Below the pieces are notes generated by a model. That model saw only the letters and a list, made by a program, of their open reading frames with translations. It ran no database searches and was not told the DNA's origin. Shown here one piece after another: positions 33,753 to 43,121 of a DNA stretch of 64,000 bases; position 1 is the first letter of the stretch, and each line of letters opens with the position of its first letter. Made by a program: the position numbers and the translations under genes. The stretch comes from an uncultured Lachnospiraceae bacterium (GTDB lineage: Bacteria; Bacillota; Clostridia; Lachnospirales; Lachnospiraceae), in assembly GCA_910579285.1 (NCBI GenBank), contig CAJTTT010000003.1, positions 1 to 64,000 on the forward strand, in the 5' to 3' direction.

Positions 33753-33802
33753 GAGGAGCGGCCCAAACACAGAGGCCGCATGCCCATCCTGAACTCCATC
33801 CG

Positions 33803-34387
33803 TTAACGGATCCGGCCGTTTTTGGCTTTGCATATGAGCTGTGTCATGGTGCCCATAGGGCAGTACACGCACCAGGAGCGGGGCTTGCATAAAATCATGG
33901 TGAAAAGCCCCAGTACGGTGGAGGTGAGCATTACGCTGTAGAAGCCGAATGCAAACTGTGCGATGCCATCGGAAAACAGGGTGCCGTGGTATGCCCAATG
34001 CCACGGAAGCTTGAATGTCCAAAGCAGCGTTACCACAGTGCCAAGATCTCTGGCTCCGGCAAAAACCAGCCAGGTGTTCCACAGCATAAGGAAAAACATG
34101 GTGAAGAAAAAGAGTAAAAATCCGTATCGGAAATAGCTGGATTTCATCCATTTTGGGATATCCTTTTTCCGAGACAGTCCGAGGCGGCCGCCGAGCAGGG
34201 CAAATAACTGCCCTCTGCCGCAATATTTGTTACAGTAAGCTTTATTGCCTTTTATAATCGCTATCAGAAGCGGTATAAAGAAGCAGAGCAGGCCAAGCCA
34301 AGCAAAGAGGATGTTGAAAAAGCCCAGGATCAGATAGGTAAGCGAGACAATCCAGAGATAATCATACCATTTTTTCTTTTTTTTCAT
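33803..34387 (-). CDS. NapH/NosR-like membrane iron-sulfur protein
   Basis: A 194-residue membrane protein with about four helices and two Cys clusters (AYCNKYCGRGQLF and SWCVYCPMGTMTQLIC), like the quinol/ferredoxin-dependent electron carriers of the NapH/CcoG group. It lacks a full 2x[4Fe-4S] ferredoxin domain. That function may be supplied by the ferredoxin gene upstream, which overlaps it by four bases (ATGA). Likely role: electron transfer between a soluble ferredoxin and a membrane or extracytoplasmic acceptor. The partner is unknown. Confidence 0.75.
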   Translation of the reverse strand: MKKKKKWYDYLWIVSLTYLILGFFNILFAWLGLLCFFIPLLIAIIKGNKAYCNKYCGRGQLFALLGGRLGLSRKKDIPKWMKSSYFRYGFLLFFFTMFFLMLWNTWLVFAGARDLGTVVTLLWTFKLPWHWAYHGTLFSDGIAQFAFGFYSVMLTSTVLGLFTMILCKPRSWCVYCPMGTMTQLICKAKNGRIR

Positions 34388-34581
34388 GCTTCTTCCACCT
34401 CCAACGAGAGAATGCTGGCAGGGCATTCTCTGACACATATTCCACATCCGACACACAATGCTTTGTCTACCACGGCATGGATGCCATCGGGAACGGTGAT
34501 CGCATGCCGCGGACAAACTTTTACACAGCATCCGCAGGCAACGCATTCCCGGATACTGACAACTGCTTTTTTCTTTACCAT
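34384..34581 (-). CDS. 2x[4Fe-4S] ferredoxin
   Basis: A 65-residue bacterial-type ferredoxin with two CxxCxxCxxxCP motifs (CVACGCCVKVCP and CVGCGICVRECP). AGGAG precedes the ATG at 34581. It is translationally coupled to the downstream NapH-like membrane protein, so the two probably form an electron-transfer unit. Confidence 0.9.
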   Translation of the reverse strand: MVKKKAVVSIRECVACGCCVKVCPRHAITVPDGIHAVVDKALCVGCGICVRECPASILSLEVEEA

Positions 34582-34702
34582 AGTAAGGCTCCTTTTTCTT
34601 TCATTATACATGATGATACATGAAAAAAGAATAGCCGGACAGAAAAAGGAAGCGGATAGGGCAGCTGCAGGACGCAGAGGAAAAGTTTGGAACTGATGCC
34701 GG

Positions 34703-35389
34703 CTATGCATGGTTTCCAGTTTCCAGACACCACTTTGCAATCTTCTCAATCAATGCCGCGTCGATCTTGCCATAGGGAATGCGGATCGTTCCCTTATCTG
34801 TTTTGTATCCTCGGAGTTCTTCCGCAAAATGCATGACAGCTTCCGGGCCTGGATAAAATCCGATGTGCCCCTTTGAGGCGGCAAAATGAAGAATATTATG
34901 TTTTTTCCAGAAGGTGGGCATACTCCAGGAGATCCGTTCTTCCGCTTCCGGCAGTGCACTGTGGAGAATCTGGCGGATATACTGCAGTTCTTCCTGCTTG
35001 TCTGCATCCTGACGCAGAATGTACTCGTCAATGGTTTTTGGCTTTTCGCCACAGTAATGACTCTGTTCTTTTTTCTGAAATTCCCTTCCACATTTTGGGC
35101 ATTTCCACATAGTCGTTTTTTCGCTTTCTCTTTCTTGCAGAACCACTTCGACAACATCGCCAAAGCTCTTGCCAAGCTGTCTGCGGATCTGTTTGGTAAC
35201 GCCGATGATGTAACAGGGCGTACCCATTTTTACAACCTGTCCCCGGTAAGGAATGCCGTCGAAAGTGGCATTTACAAGCAGGCGTCCTTTGCCAAAGAGC
35301 TCTTTGATATCATAGGGGACTTCTACATAAGCGGCATCCATCGTTCCGTTTTGCAGTATTGTCGCACGAAAAGTCAATTTGTTTTTCAT
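34703..35389 (-). CDS. DUF1905/DUF1801 fusion protein
   Basis: A 228-residue protein. The N-terminal half (about 1-95) is a DUF1905-type beta-barrel (FRATILQNGTMDAAYVEVPYD...IRRQLGKSFGDVVEVVL). A small zinc ribbon follows (MWKCPKCGREF...SHYC), then a DUF1801/YdhG-like domain (ADKQEELQYIRQILHSALPEAEERISWSMPTFWKKHNILHFAASKGHIGFYPGPEAV). The family role is unknown. The gene is monocistronic on the minus strand, divergent from the blaI promoter region. Confidence 0.8.
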   Translation of the reverse strand: MKNKLTFRATILQNGTMDAAYVEVPYDIKELFGKGRLLVNATFDGIPYRGQVVKMGTPCYIIGVTKQIRRQLGKSFGDVVEVVLQERESEKTTMWKCPKCGREFQKKEQSHYCGEKPKTIDEYILRQDADKQEELQYIRQILHSALPEAEERISWSMPTFWKKHNILHFAASKGHIGFYPGPEAVMHFAEELRGYKTDKGTIRIPYGKIDAALIEKIAKWCLETGNHA

Positions 35390-35493
35390 TTTATGTTCCT
35401 GTCCTTTACAAAGATTCCTTTAGAGCTGGTATTCCACTTATTATATGGCATTTATCAAATAATAACAATCTCTAAGGCTTTTGGAAAGTGTAA

Positions 35494-35544
35494 TTGACAT
35501 TAGTATAACGCTGTGTTATATTTAATGCATAACATAATGTTATA
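35494..35544 (+). promoter_or_regulatory. BlaI-type promoter/operator region
   Basis: TTGACA (35494), 17 bases, TATATT (35517). Two matching dyads overlap it: TATAAC-N5-GTTATA at 35504-35520 (spacer and -10) and CATAAC-N5-GTTATA at 35528-35544 (start region). Their 24-base spacing suggests two repressor dimers binding side by side. Confidence 0.75.
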
Positions 35545-35563
35545 CATAAAGGAGAAAACGCCG

Positions 35564-35944
35564 ATGACGAATAGTTTATCCGATGCAGAGTTTGAGATTA
35601 TGAAAATCATTTGGGAGAACGCGGAGGAGACGACGCTGTTTTCCTATCTTATGGAGGAGCTGGCGGCGCAGGGGAAGCCCTGCCAGAAAAACACGCTGAT
35701 TGTCCTGTTATCCAGACTTGTCAGCAAGGGATATCTGAGCGCGACGAAAATCGGACGGCGCAATGAATATGTGCCCCTTATTTCGGAGCAGGCATATCAG
35801 ACGGCACAGACCCAGCATTTTATAGATAAAGTCTATGAAGGGAGCGTGAAGGGGCTGGTCACCAATCTGATCGCAGGAGATCTGCTCACGGAGGAAGAGT
35901 ATGAGGAGTTGAAAAAACTGCTGGAAGGAGGGAGGAGAGGATGA
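35564..35944 (+). CDS. BlaI/MecI-family repressor
   Basis: A 126-residue winged-helix repressor: SLSDAEFEIMKIIWENAEET, then the recognition region KNTLIVLLSRLVSKGYLSATKIGRRNEYVPLI, as in BlaI/MecI. The acidic C-terminus dimerises and in relatives carries the cleavage site. It starts at the ATG at 35564 after GGAG. Its stop overlaps the start of the M56 peptidase gene, its expected sensor. Two operator dyads in its promoter imply autoregulation. Confidence 0.9.
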   Translation: MTNSLSDAEFEIMKIIWENAEETTLFSYLMEELAAQGKPCQKNTLIVLLSRLVSKGYLSATKIGRRNEYVPLISEQAYQTAQTQHFIDKVYEGSVKGLVTNLIAGDLLTEEEYEELKKLLEGGRRG

Positions 35945-38070
35945 CACGGATTTTTATGACGGTTTTGTCCATGTCTCTGTCGGGGGCGGTTCTTATTTCG
36001 CTGGTGCTTTTAGCGGGGCGGGTTCTGAAGGGAAAACTTGGCAGACAGTGGCAGTATTATATCTGGCTGATTGCCGTGATGCGGCTTCTTATTCCCTTTG
36101 GGCCCAAGGAAAGTCTGATGGGCCTGGCGTATCAGACGGCAGACAGCGTAATCACACAAAGAACGCAGGTGACGCACGAGGCAGGATTGAGCGGACAGAC
36201 TATGGGACAGGATTCCTGGCAGATGACGGGACAGAGTAATGGGCCGGGCGGCGGAAAGGAAGACGGGCTGAGTCTTGAGAAAAAACCCGGACAAAGCGCG
36301 GGGCAGGACACAGGTGCGAAAGGCGCTTCTTTTCTTGTGCATGCGGCAGCCTTTGCAGGAAAATATTTGTGGACGGTCTGGCTGGCCGCAGCGCTTGCCA
36401 TGCTGATACGCAAAATAACCATTTACCAGAGTTATACGCGGTATGTGAAAGCGGGAGCGGAGCCGGTCTGCGATATGCCGATTTTGGATCGGCTTACAGT
36501 GACGGCGCAGAGGCTGGGAATCGGCAGGCCGGTGGAACTTTGCGTGAATCCGCAAGTCTCTTCGCCGATGCTTGTGGGATATTTTCATCCCTGCATCATT
36601 CTGTCCGGCGCGGACATTTCGGAAAAAGAGTTTCAGTGGATTGCCATACACGAGCTGATGCATTACAGACGGAGGGATATTTGGTATAAATGGCTGGTGC
36701 AGGTTACGGTCTGTCTGCACTGGTTCAATCCGTTCGTTCATCTGATGAGCCGGGAGATAGACAGAGTCTGTGAGTTTTCCTGCGACGAAGCGGTGGTTGC
36801 GAAGACGGGGTATGACCATGCGGCGGATTACGGGAAAACATTGCTTAACGCTATGGCAGCAGGCGGAATATGCAGAGAACCTTTTGCAGCTGTTACCATG
36901 AGCGCCAACAAAGAACTGTTGAGAGAAAGGCTGGGTGCAATTATGAATTGTAGGAAAAAGTCGAAAGCGACGGGTATCATAACGGCAGGGTTGACGGTGG
37001 GTATTGCCCTGGGAGCAGTTTTTCTTGGGGTGTACCCGGCAGTGACTGTGGCGGCGGAGCCTGACCGTGCCGGAGAAACGGCGTTATCCGCAAAGGAGAA
37101 TGGGAAAGCGGGAGCCGGGAGCCGGGAAGAGCAGGCTGGCGCAGGTGAGACGGAGGCATGGGAGAAAGCAGAACAGTATTACGAATCGCGCAGTCTGCCT
37201 ATGATCCATATCGTGTTTTACGAATTGGAGGAAAAGGAGCAGGAGCTCTGGCTTGACAGGTTCTATGCGGACAACGAGATTGCCTTCTTTTCTGTCGGTG
37301 CAGGGAGTCTGGATGCAGACAATCCTCTGATACAGGCTTATGCAGAAAAGTTTTATCAAGCGGATGAAATTGCCTTTTTCTCTGTTCTCACGGATATGAT
37401 GGAGAGGGAAGCGCTGGAGGGATGGCTGGACCGGGCCCTTGCAGATGAGAAGAGGAGCTTTTGTTCGGTTCTCTATGATGAGCTGGGCATGGACGAGGAG
37501 GGGAAAAAACTGGAAAAGGAGATGGAGGAGGAACTGCGGGAGGAATACCGGGCAGCCGGCGTTACCTGGAGTGGGAAAAACTATTATTATCAGGGACAGC
37601 TTGTGAACATTTTTCTGGATATCCATACACCGAACGGAGCCTTTTATACGCTGAATATGAATCCGGCGGGGAAGGTCAACGTTAAGATTGTGCGCGCACA
37701 GGACGGGAAAATTACGGGCGTGGCATATATGACAGAAGCGGAAGTGGAGGAACTGTTTGGGGATTTATATGGAGAGGAAGAGGGCAGCGGTAATGAGGCG
37801 GACGGGGAGAACGCGGTGGCATTTCCCGAGGAAATGACCGTGTGCATGCCCGCGTGCTATATCAGGGAAGGCGCCGGGGCGGAGTTTCAGGCGGTGGGAC
37901 TGCTGGGTGAGGGAGAAATTGTCACTGTTCTTGGCAGGAAAGAGGACATCGGAGGCCAGATGTGGTATCTTCTGGATCAGGAGTCACTTCCAGAACGGCT
38001 GGATGTATCTGTGAAAGCGTGTTATATTAGAGGGGACTTGCTGGAAAAGAACATAGTTAGGGAGGACTGA
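35941..38070 (+). CDS. BlaR1-like M56 membrane metallopeptidase with unusual C-terminus
   Basis: A 709-residue sensor protease paired with the BlaI repressor. The N-terminal membrane part has helices near 8-28, 38-52 and 128-148, and a zinc protease domain with HELMHYRRRD and the downstream Glu in CEFSCDEAVV. A further helix lies near 345-365. The extracytoplasmic C-terminus is not a penicillin-binding domain. It has three imperfect repeats of the form WLDRxxADxxxFFSV (about 430-510), a small domain, and an SH3-like end (ACYIREGAGAEFQAVGLLGEG). The signal is therefore probably not a beta-lactam bound covalently. Confidence 0.85.
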   Translation: MTRIFMTVLSMSLSGAVLISLVLLAGRVLKGKLGRQWQYYIWLIAVMRLLIPFGPKESLMGLAYQTADSVITQRTQVTHEAGLSGQTMGQDSWQMTGQSNGPGGGKEDGLSLEKKPGQSAGQDTGAKGASFLVHAAAFAGKYLWTVWLAAALAMLIRKITIYQSYTRYVKAGAEPVCDMPILDRLTVTAQRLGIGRPVELCVNPQVSSPMLVGYFHPCIILSGADISEKEFQWIAIHELMHYRRRDIWYKWLVQVTVCLHWFNPFVHLMSREIDRVCEFSCDEAVVAKTGYDHAADYGKTLLNAMAAGGICREPFAAVTMSANKELLRERLGAIMNCRKKSKATGIITAGLTVGIALGAVFLGVYPAVTVAAEPDRAGETALSAKENGKAGAGSREEQAGAGETEAWEKAEQYYESRSLPMIHIVFYELEEKEQELWLDRFYADNEIAFFSVGAGSLDADNPLIQAYAEKFYQADEIAFFSVLTDMMEREALEGWLDRALADEKRSFCSVLYDELGMDEEGKKLEKEMEEELREEYRAAGVTWSGKNYYYQGQLVNIFLDIHTPNGAFYTLNMNPAGKVNVKIVRAQDGKITGVAYMTEAEVEELFGDLYGEEEGSGNEADGENAVAFPEEMTVCMPACYIREGAGAEFQAVGLLGEGEIVTVLGRKEDIGGQMWYLLDQESLPERLDVSVKACYIRGDLLEKNIVRED

Positions 38071-38574
38071 ATGAATACCTATATTTTTTTATATCCGAAC
38101 ACATCCTTTTTTGAGGTAACGCTGGCTGCTTATTTTATGAAAACGAAAGGCAGTGTCTATATCGTTGCGGAGGAGGAATACCAGGTGATATGCACGAATG
38201 AAGGAATCAGGGTTCAAAAGGATATAAGCCTTTCCCAGATGAAAGCAGAAAGTGTGGATGTGTTTATTCTTTGCGGCGGTGAAATTGACAACATTCATAA
38301 TAAGGAACTGCTATTTGAAATCATCAAGAAGTGTATAGAGGATAAGAAAATTGTCGGCGGCATCTGTGCAGGAAGAAGGCTTATCGCGGATGCTGTCGGA
38401 GATTTGAAATTCCCTGAAAAGACGTGCGTTTTGGATCATATGATCCTAAGTCCGGGAAATGAGTACGTTGATTTTGCTTTGGAGGTGGGAAAGGCGGCAG
38501 ATATTTTTGTGGACGAAGAAGATTACCAGGAAACCGTAGATTACTTTAAATATTTCAAATATATCGGCAACTGA
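38071..38574 (+). CDS. DJ-1/PfpI-family protein
   Basis: A 167-residue protein with the DJ-1/PfpI fold: FLYPNTSFFEVTLAAYF start, VDVFILCGGEID, and the nucleophile elbow GGICAGRRLIADA with Cys. The family includes chaperone/deglycase, protease-like and regulatory members. The exact role is unknown. It begins immediately after the BlaR1-like stop (TGAATG) and so belongs to that operon; its product is a candidate effector of the BlaI regulon. Confidence 0.8.
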   Translation: MNTYIFLYPNTSFFEVTLAAYFMKTKGSVYIVAEEEYQVICTNEGIRVQKDISLSQMKAESVDVFILCGGEIDNIHNKELLFEIIKKCIEDKKIVGGICAGRRLIADAVGDLKFPEKTCVLDHMILSPGNEYVDFALEVGKAADIFVDEEDYQETVDYFKYFKYIGN

Positions 38575-38617
38575 GAAAAAGATCCATCTTCGTTTTAAAG
38601 GAAAACGATCCGGCGCT

Positions 38618-38959
38618 TTAGCAGCCGCCGTCCGCCTCCACCTGTAAAATATCCTCAAATCGAATTTTCGTGTTCACGATCTGCAATAACCGGCTGGTCT
38701 CGTCGATGCGGGCGACCAGGCCGGTTATTTTGATATATTCCCCGTTTTGAAAATAGACGACAGTGGCCATGTTTCCTTTGGAGAGCAGATGCATCCGCAT
38801 GTCCAGCTCCTCCTCCATTTCCGGGGAAAGCACGATTTTCGGGACGAGAATTTTTTCTTTTTTTGCGAGGGCGTCTGGAAGCCCGCGCAGCGCCGCAAAG
38901 GGCATAAACTGCTTGGCTCTCTCTTCTATGGACATTTTGGTTTTCGGTTTTTTTGTCAT
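38618..38959 (-). CDS. YolD-like protein
   Basis: A roughly 113-residue protein with the YolD-like signature: SIEERAKQFMPFAALRGLPDAL near the start and a C-terminal beta-rich domain (VVYFQNGEYIKITGLVARIDETSRLLQIVNTKIRFEDILQVE). YolD-like genes usually accompany Y-family polymerases, as here. The start is uncertain: the ATG at 38959 has GGAAGG upstream, while ATG 38986 and a TTG at 39025 overlapping dinB are alternatives. Probably an accessory factor for translesion synthesis. Confidence 0.8.
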   Translation of the reverse strand: MTKKPKTKMSIEERAKQFMPFAALRGLPDALAKKEKILVPKIVLSPEMEEELDMRMHLLSKGNMATVVYFQNGEYIKITGLVARIDETSRLLQIVNTKIRFEDILQVEADGGC

Positions 38960-39002
38960 TTTTCCTTCCATTTCCGGCGGTATCATCAGCCGTCTGGAGC
39001 AT

Positions 39003-40262
39003 TTACTCGGCCCTATGGCCTCCAATCTGGTGATTCCGCTCTCTGGTGGTGGCGCCTTCCTCCAGATTCATGCCTTTCAGGATGGCGTCCTTTCCGAATT
39101 TATTTTTAATGCTGATGACAGCCTGCTGTACCTTGCGGTTTTTCTCGAGTTCTTCGGCATCCACGAAGAAGTGGTACTGGTGGTATTCTTCCGGCATTAC
39201 ATGGTTGCATGTCAGATTGACGCGGTGGACCGGCCACTCGGGGTTCACGATTTTTTCATAGAGGGCTGTCACCGCGGGAATGAGAATGAGGTCTGAGCTG
39301 GTGTCCGTCTGTAAGTCGGCTGTGCCGTGGGCAGATGGCGCATTCATGCGGTTGGAGTAGCCGACGTGGAGTGTGACGGAGCGGGTGACCAGATTCTTTT
39401 CCACCAGATCCAGACACAGAAGATCCATCATCTCCTTGACAATGAGAAGTCCTTTGTCAAAGGAATAGTCGCTGCCAAGCACCTGCCCGCTGGTGAGACA
39501 GTTGGTGTGGGGCCGGTAGTTTTTGATGTCGGCGATGGTGACAGGTTCCCGTCCCCAGGCGTGGTCGATCAGAAGTTCCGCGTCAATCCCGAAAAGCTTA
39601 TATAAGAGATCCTCGTCTGCGGCGGCCACATCCTCCATCGTGCGGATGCCGAAGGTATCAAGCCGTCTGGCGGTGCCTGCGCCGATGCGCCAGAAATCCG
39701 TGAGGGGTTTGTGTGCCCAGAGTGTTTTGCAATAGCTCTCCTCCGTCAGCTCACCAATGAAGTCATCGGCGTGTTTGGCGGTGATATCCAGCGCGACTTT
39801 GGCCAGATACAGGTTGGAACCAACACCGCAGGAGGCACGGATGCCGGTCTGCTCATAGATGTCCTGCATGATCTGAAAACCGAGCTGTCTGGCGGAGAGC
39901 CGGTAGAGCGTAAGATAATCCGTCACATCCATGAATGCCTCGTCGATGGAGTAGACGTGGATGTCCTCTTTGGATATATATTTCAGATAAATTTCATAGA
40001 TGTCGGCGGAGACATCCACATATTTCTGCATACGGGGCGGAGCCACGATATATGCCACTGATTTCGGAATCTCAAATATGCGGCAGCGGTTTTTAATGCC
40101 AAGCGCTTTCATGGCTGGGGTGATGGCAAGACAGATGGTTTTCTCCGTCCGGCTCGGGTCGGCTACGACCAGGTTGGTGGTCATGGGATCCAGGTTTCTT
40201 TCCACGCATTCCACTGAGGCGTAGAAAGATTTCAGGTCTATACAGAGATAGGTGCGGCTCAT
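39003..40262 (-). CDS. Y-family DNA polymerase (DinB/UmuC type)
   Basis: A 419-residue translesion polymerase. Catalytic residues are visible in YLCIDLKSFYASVE (motif I) and YSIDEAFMDVT (motif III), with the helix-hairpin-helix region TDFWRIGAGTARRLDTFGI and the little-finger domain in the last 150 residues. AAGGAG precedes the ATG. The gene overlaps or abuts the yolD-like gene downstream, the usual pair on mobile and chromosomal loci in Bacillota. No LexA box was identified with confidence upstream. Confidence 0.92.
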   Translation of the reverse strand: MSRTYLCIDLKSFYASVECVERNLDPMTTNLVVADPSRTEKTICLAITPAMKALGIKNRCRIFEIPKSVAYIVAPPRMQKYVDVSADIYEIYLKYISKEDIHVYSIDEAFMDVTDYLTLYRLSARQLGFQIMQDIYEQTGIRASCGVGSNLYLAKVALDITAKHADDFIGELTEESYCKTLWAHKPLTDFWRIGAGTARRLDTFGIRTMEDVAAADEDLLYKLFGIDAELLIDHAWGREPVTIADIKNYRPHTNCLTSGQVLGSDYSFDKGLLIVKEMMDLLCLDLVEKNLVTRSVTLHVGYSNRMNAPSAHGTADLQTDTSSDLILIPAVTALYEKIVNPEWPVHRVNLTCNHVMPEEYHQYHFFVDAEELEKNRKVQQAVISIKNKFGKDAILKGMNLEEGATTRERNHQIGGHRAE

Positions 40263-40451
40263 TTCCAGCTCCTTTTACAATCAGTCATCGTGTCCGTGTT
40301 TCGTTGCTTTTCTTATCTAGTCATAGCATACCACAAGAACATATGTTTGGCAAGAGCAAGTGCAGTGACAAAGTGACGGAAGCGGTGCGGTAGGATGCCG
40401 GTCATTTTATGCCGTCTGTATGATTTATTTTGGACAGGAAAAAGAAAAATA

Positions 40452-40480
40452 AGGACAAATTTGTAATTTAATGTTAGAAT
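40452..40480 (+). promoter_or_regulatory. Promoter for the HD-domain gene
   Basis: AGGACA, 17 bases, TAGAAT, 30 bases before the start codon. Confidence 0.5.
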
Positions 40481-40510
40481 ACCCTTATATGTATGAAGGG
40501 GTAAAGGAAT

Positions 40511-41782
40511 ATGAGCGTTATCAGCAGTAAGGATGTCAACGAGATCATCCGAAAAACTCTCGGCATCATCAACAATAAGATTATGCATCATGGGGAGATC
40601 ACGGGGTATATCTTATATAAGATGATGGAGTACGAAAATGCCTACACCGATCAGAATTACACGGAGCAGGAACTGGTGGATTACACCATGCTCGGTATTC
40701 TGCATGACATCGGTCTTTATAAGGAAGACAATGTCAAAAATGTGTCGGATTTTGAAACGAAAAATCTCTGGCCGCACTCGATCTACGGCTTTCTCTTTTT
40801 GAAGTATCTCTCACCCATAGGGGACAGGGCGGAGATCGTGCTTTATCATCATCTGGATTATAACCGCTACAGTATGATACAGAGCCGCTATCTGCATGTG
40901 ACGGAACTTCTGAATCTGGCGGACAAGATGGATACGGTTCTGCATCTGAAAGAGGAGAAACTGGAGCAGGATTATTTTTCAAAGTACCGCAATATCAAAT
41001 TTTCGGGTGCGGCGATGGATCTGTTCCAGAAAGCGGAAAAGTGTTATGGGATAACGGATAATCTCGTGACCGGCAAATATCGTGAAGAGCTGGATGTGCT
41101 GCTGGCGAAGAGAGCCTTTTCCGAGCAGTACAAAAAAGGCTTTTTGGAGATGCTTGTCTATACCATTGATTTTAGAAGCGAGCATACGGTGATCCATACG
41201 CTGGCGACGGTGAACTTTGCGGAGAAGCTTGGCAGGCTTGCGAGAGTTTCCGGCAAGGATCTGCGTGATCTGCATTACGGCGCGCTTCTGCATGATCTCG
41301 GCAAGATTGCCATTCCTTTACATATTCTGGAGTCCACGGGACGGCTGAGTGACGATGAGATGAAAGTGATGAAAGCCCATGTGCGGATCACGGAGATGAT
41401 TCTGGAGGGCGTTGTGGATGATGCAGTGCTGCAGATCGCGGTCAGACATCACGAAAAACTGGACGGGACAGGCTATCACAGGGGGCTTTCGGCGGCGGAT
41501 CTGACTCTGCCCCAGCAGATCATTGCGGTGGCGGACATTTTGAGTGCGCTTTACGGCAAACGCAGCTACAAGGAGGCTTTCAGCAAGGAGAAAATTCTCG
41601 ACATTATGAACTCTGACGCGGATAAAGGCAAGATTAACCGCAATGTGGTGACAACCCTCGAGAAAAATTATGACAGCATTATCGAAGAGTTTGAGAAAGA
41701 AAAAGAAAACACCATCGGATTATACTTGAAAATCAAGGAGCAGTATGCGATAATGATTGAACGTTTCAAAAGGTTTGGCTAA
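40511..41782 (+). CDS. Two-HD-domain protein, HD-GYP-type phosphodiesterase
   Basis: A 423-residue cytoplasmic protein. The N-terminal HD domain includes GILHDIGLYKED and YHHLDYNRY. The C-terminal HD-GYP-type domain shows HTLATVNFAEKLGR, HYGALLHDLGKIAIP, AHVRITEMILEG, and HHEKLDGTGYHRGL, with the metal-binding residues in place and GTGYH in the GYP position. Likely substrate: cyclic di-GMP or a related cyclic dinucleotide. There is no sensor or membrane part, so input may be through the first HD domain. GGGGTAAAGG lies before the ATG. Confidence 0.85.
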   Translation: MSVISSKDVNEIIRKTLGIINNKIMHHGEITGYILYKMMEYENAYTDQNYTEQELVDYTMLGILHDIGLYKEDNVKNVSDFETKNLWPHSIYGFLFLKYLSPIGDRAEIVLYHHLDYNRYSMIQSRYLHVTELLNLADKMDTVLHLKEEKLEQDYFSKYRNIKFSGAAMDLFQKAEKCYGITDNLVTGKYREELDVLLAKRAFSEQYKKGFLEMLVYTIDFRSEHTVIHTLATVNFAEKLGRLARVSGKDLRDLHYGALLHDLGKIAIPLHILESTGRLSDDEMKVMKAHVRITEMILEGVVDDAVLQIAVRHHEKLDGTGYHRGLSAADLTLPQQIIAVADILSALYGKRSYKEAFSKEKILDIMNSDADKGKINRNVVTTLEKNYDSIIEEFEKEKENTIGLYLKIKEQYAIMIERFKRFG

Positions 41783-41814
41783 ACAGTAGAAAAGAAAAGG
41801 AGGCATGATTCTAT

Positions 41815-42933
41815 ATGGAACAGGCAAAGGTATATTTTACATCCTTTAAGGCTACGGAGCATGAGAACTTATTACAGAAGCTTCACCGGCTGATGAAGAC
41901 GGCAGGTTTCGAGAACATTGATTTTGCGGACAAGTATACAGCGATCAAGATTCATTTCGGTGAGTACGGAAATCTGGCCTTTCTGCGCCCGAACTACGCA
42001 AGGGTGGTGGCGGACTATGTGAAGGAGCTGGGCGGCAAGCCTTATCTGACAGACTGCAATACCCTCTATGTAGGCAGCAGGAAAAATGCGCTGGATCATC
42101 TGGAAACAGCTTATGTGAACGGCTTCTCTCCTTATCAGACAGGATGCCATGTTATTATCGGAGATGGTCTGAAAGGGACAGACGAGACGCTGGTACCCAT
42201 CAATGGTGAGTATGTGAAGGAGGCGAAGATCGGACACGCGGTCATGGATGCGGATGTGTTCATCTCCCTGACACATTTCAAAGGGCATGAAATGGCAGGT
42301 TTCGGCGGCGCACTGAAAAACATCGGTATGGGCTGCGGTTCCAGAGCTGGCAAGATGGAGCAGCACTGCGACGGTAAGCCGGAGGTGGATCAGTCCCTCT
42401 GTGTGGGCTGCGGCGCATGCGACAGGATTTGTGCCCACGGCGCGCCTGTGATCGGGGATGGCAAGGCGCATATTGACCATGACAAATGCGTGGGTTGCGG
42501 ACGGTGTCTTGCGGTTTGTCCGAAAGATGCAATTTCTGCAAGTTTTGAGGATTCCATCGCCATGCTCAATTATAAGATGGCGGAGTATGCGTGGGCAGTC
42601 TGCAAAGATAAACCGTGTTTCCATGTATCTCTGATCTGCGATGTGTCGCCCAACTGTGACTGTCATGCAGAAAACGACATTCCGATTATCCCCAATGTGG
42701 GAATGCTGGCCTCTTATGACCCGGTGGCGTTAGACCAGGCATGCGCTGACCTGTGCAATAAGATGGCCCCGGTGGAGGAGAGCGTGCTCGGTGAAAATCT
42801 GCATAAGCACGGCAACGAGGAAGGGCATGACCATTTCTTTATGACCCACCCGGACACGGAATGGAAGTCCTGTATTGCCCATGCGGTGAAGATCGGGCTG
42901 GGGACTGACCAGTATGAGCTGGTGACGATCTAA
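41815..42933 (+). CDS. DUF362 iron-sulfur protein
   Basis: A 372-residue protein of the DUF362 family. The N-terminal domain (KIHFGEYGNLAFLRPNYARVVADYVKELGGKPYLTDCNTLY, then HFKGHEMAGFGGALKNIGMG) is followed by two [4Fe-4S] motifs (CVGCGACDRICAHG, CVGCGRCLAVCPKDA) and a return to the DUF362 fold. The family's reaction is unknown but probably involves redox chemistry. It is cotranscribed at most with the upstream HD gene (32-base gap) and ends at a strong terminator. Confidence 0.88.
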   Translation: MEQAKVYFTSFKATEHENLLQKLHRLMKTAGFENIDFADKYTAIKIHFGEYGNLAFLRPNYARVVADYVKELGGKPYLTDCNTLYVGSRKNALDHLETAYVNGFSPYQTGCHVIIGDGLKGTDETLVPINGEYVKEAKIGHAVMDADVFISLTHFKGHEMAGFGGALKNIGMGCGSRAGKMEQHCDGKPEVDQSLCVGCGACDRICAHGAPVIGDGKAHIDHDKCVGCGRCLAVCPKDAISASFEDSIAMLNYKMAEYAWAVCKDKPCFHVSLICDVSPNCDCHAENDIPIIPNVGMLASYDPVALDQACADLCNKMAPVEESVLGENLHKHGNEEGHDHFFMTHPDTEWKSCIAHAVKIGLGTDQYELVTI

Positions 42934-42978
42934 AGAGAGGGCAGCAGGAAAACAGAAAGATAGAGCATAAGAGATAGA

Positions 42979-43037
42979 GAAAACGGCCGCCGACAGTCAG
43001 CGTATTGCTTGAGTGTCTGGAGGCCGTTTTCCTTTTT
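42979..43037 (+). terminator. Terminator after the DUF362 gene
   Basis: GAAAACGGCC / GGCCGTTTTC outer stem with a long partly paired loop, followed by CTTTTTG. It may also stop transcripts from the minus-strand gene beyond. Confidence 0.75.
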
Positions 43038-43121
43038 GTATTTTGCGCATCTGAGTACGCGATTGTCTGCCGCATCTGACAAAACGAATGATTTACGCTT
43101 TGGCGGATCAGCCTGTGCGGA

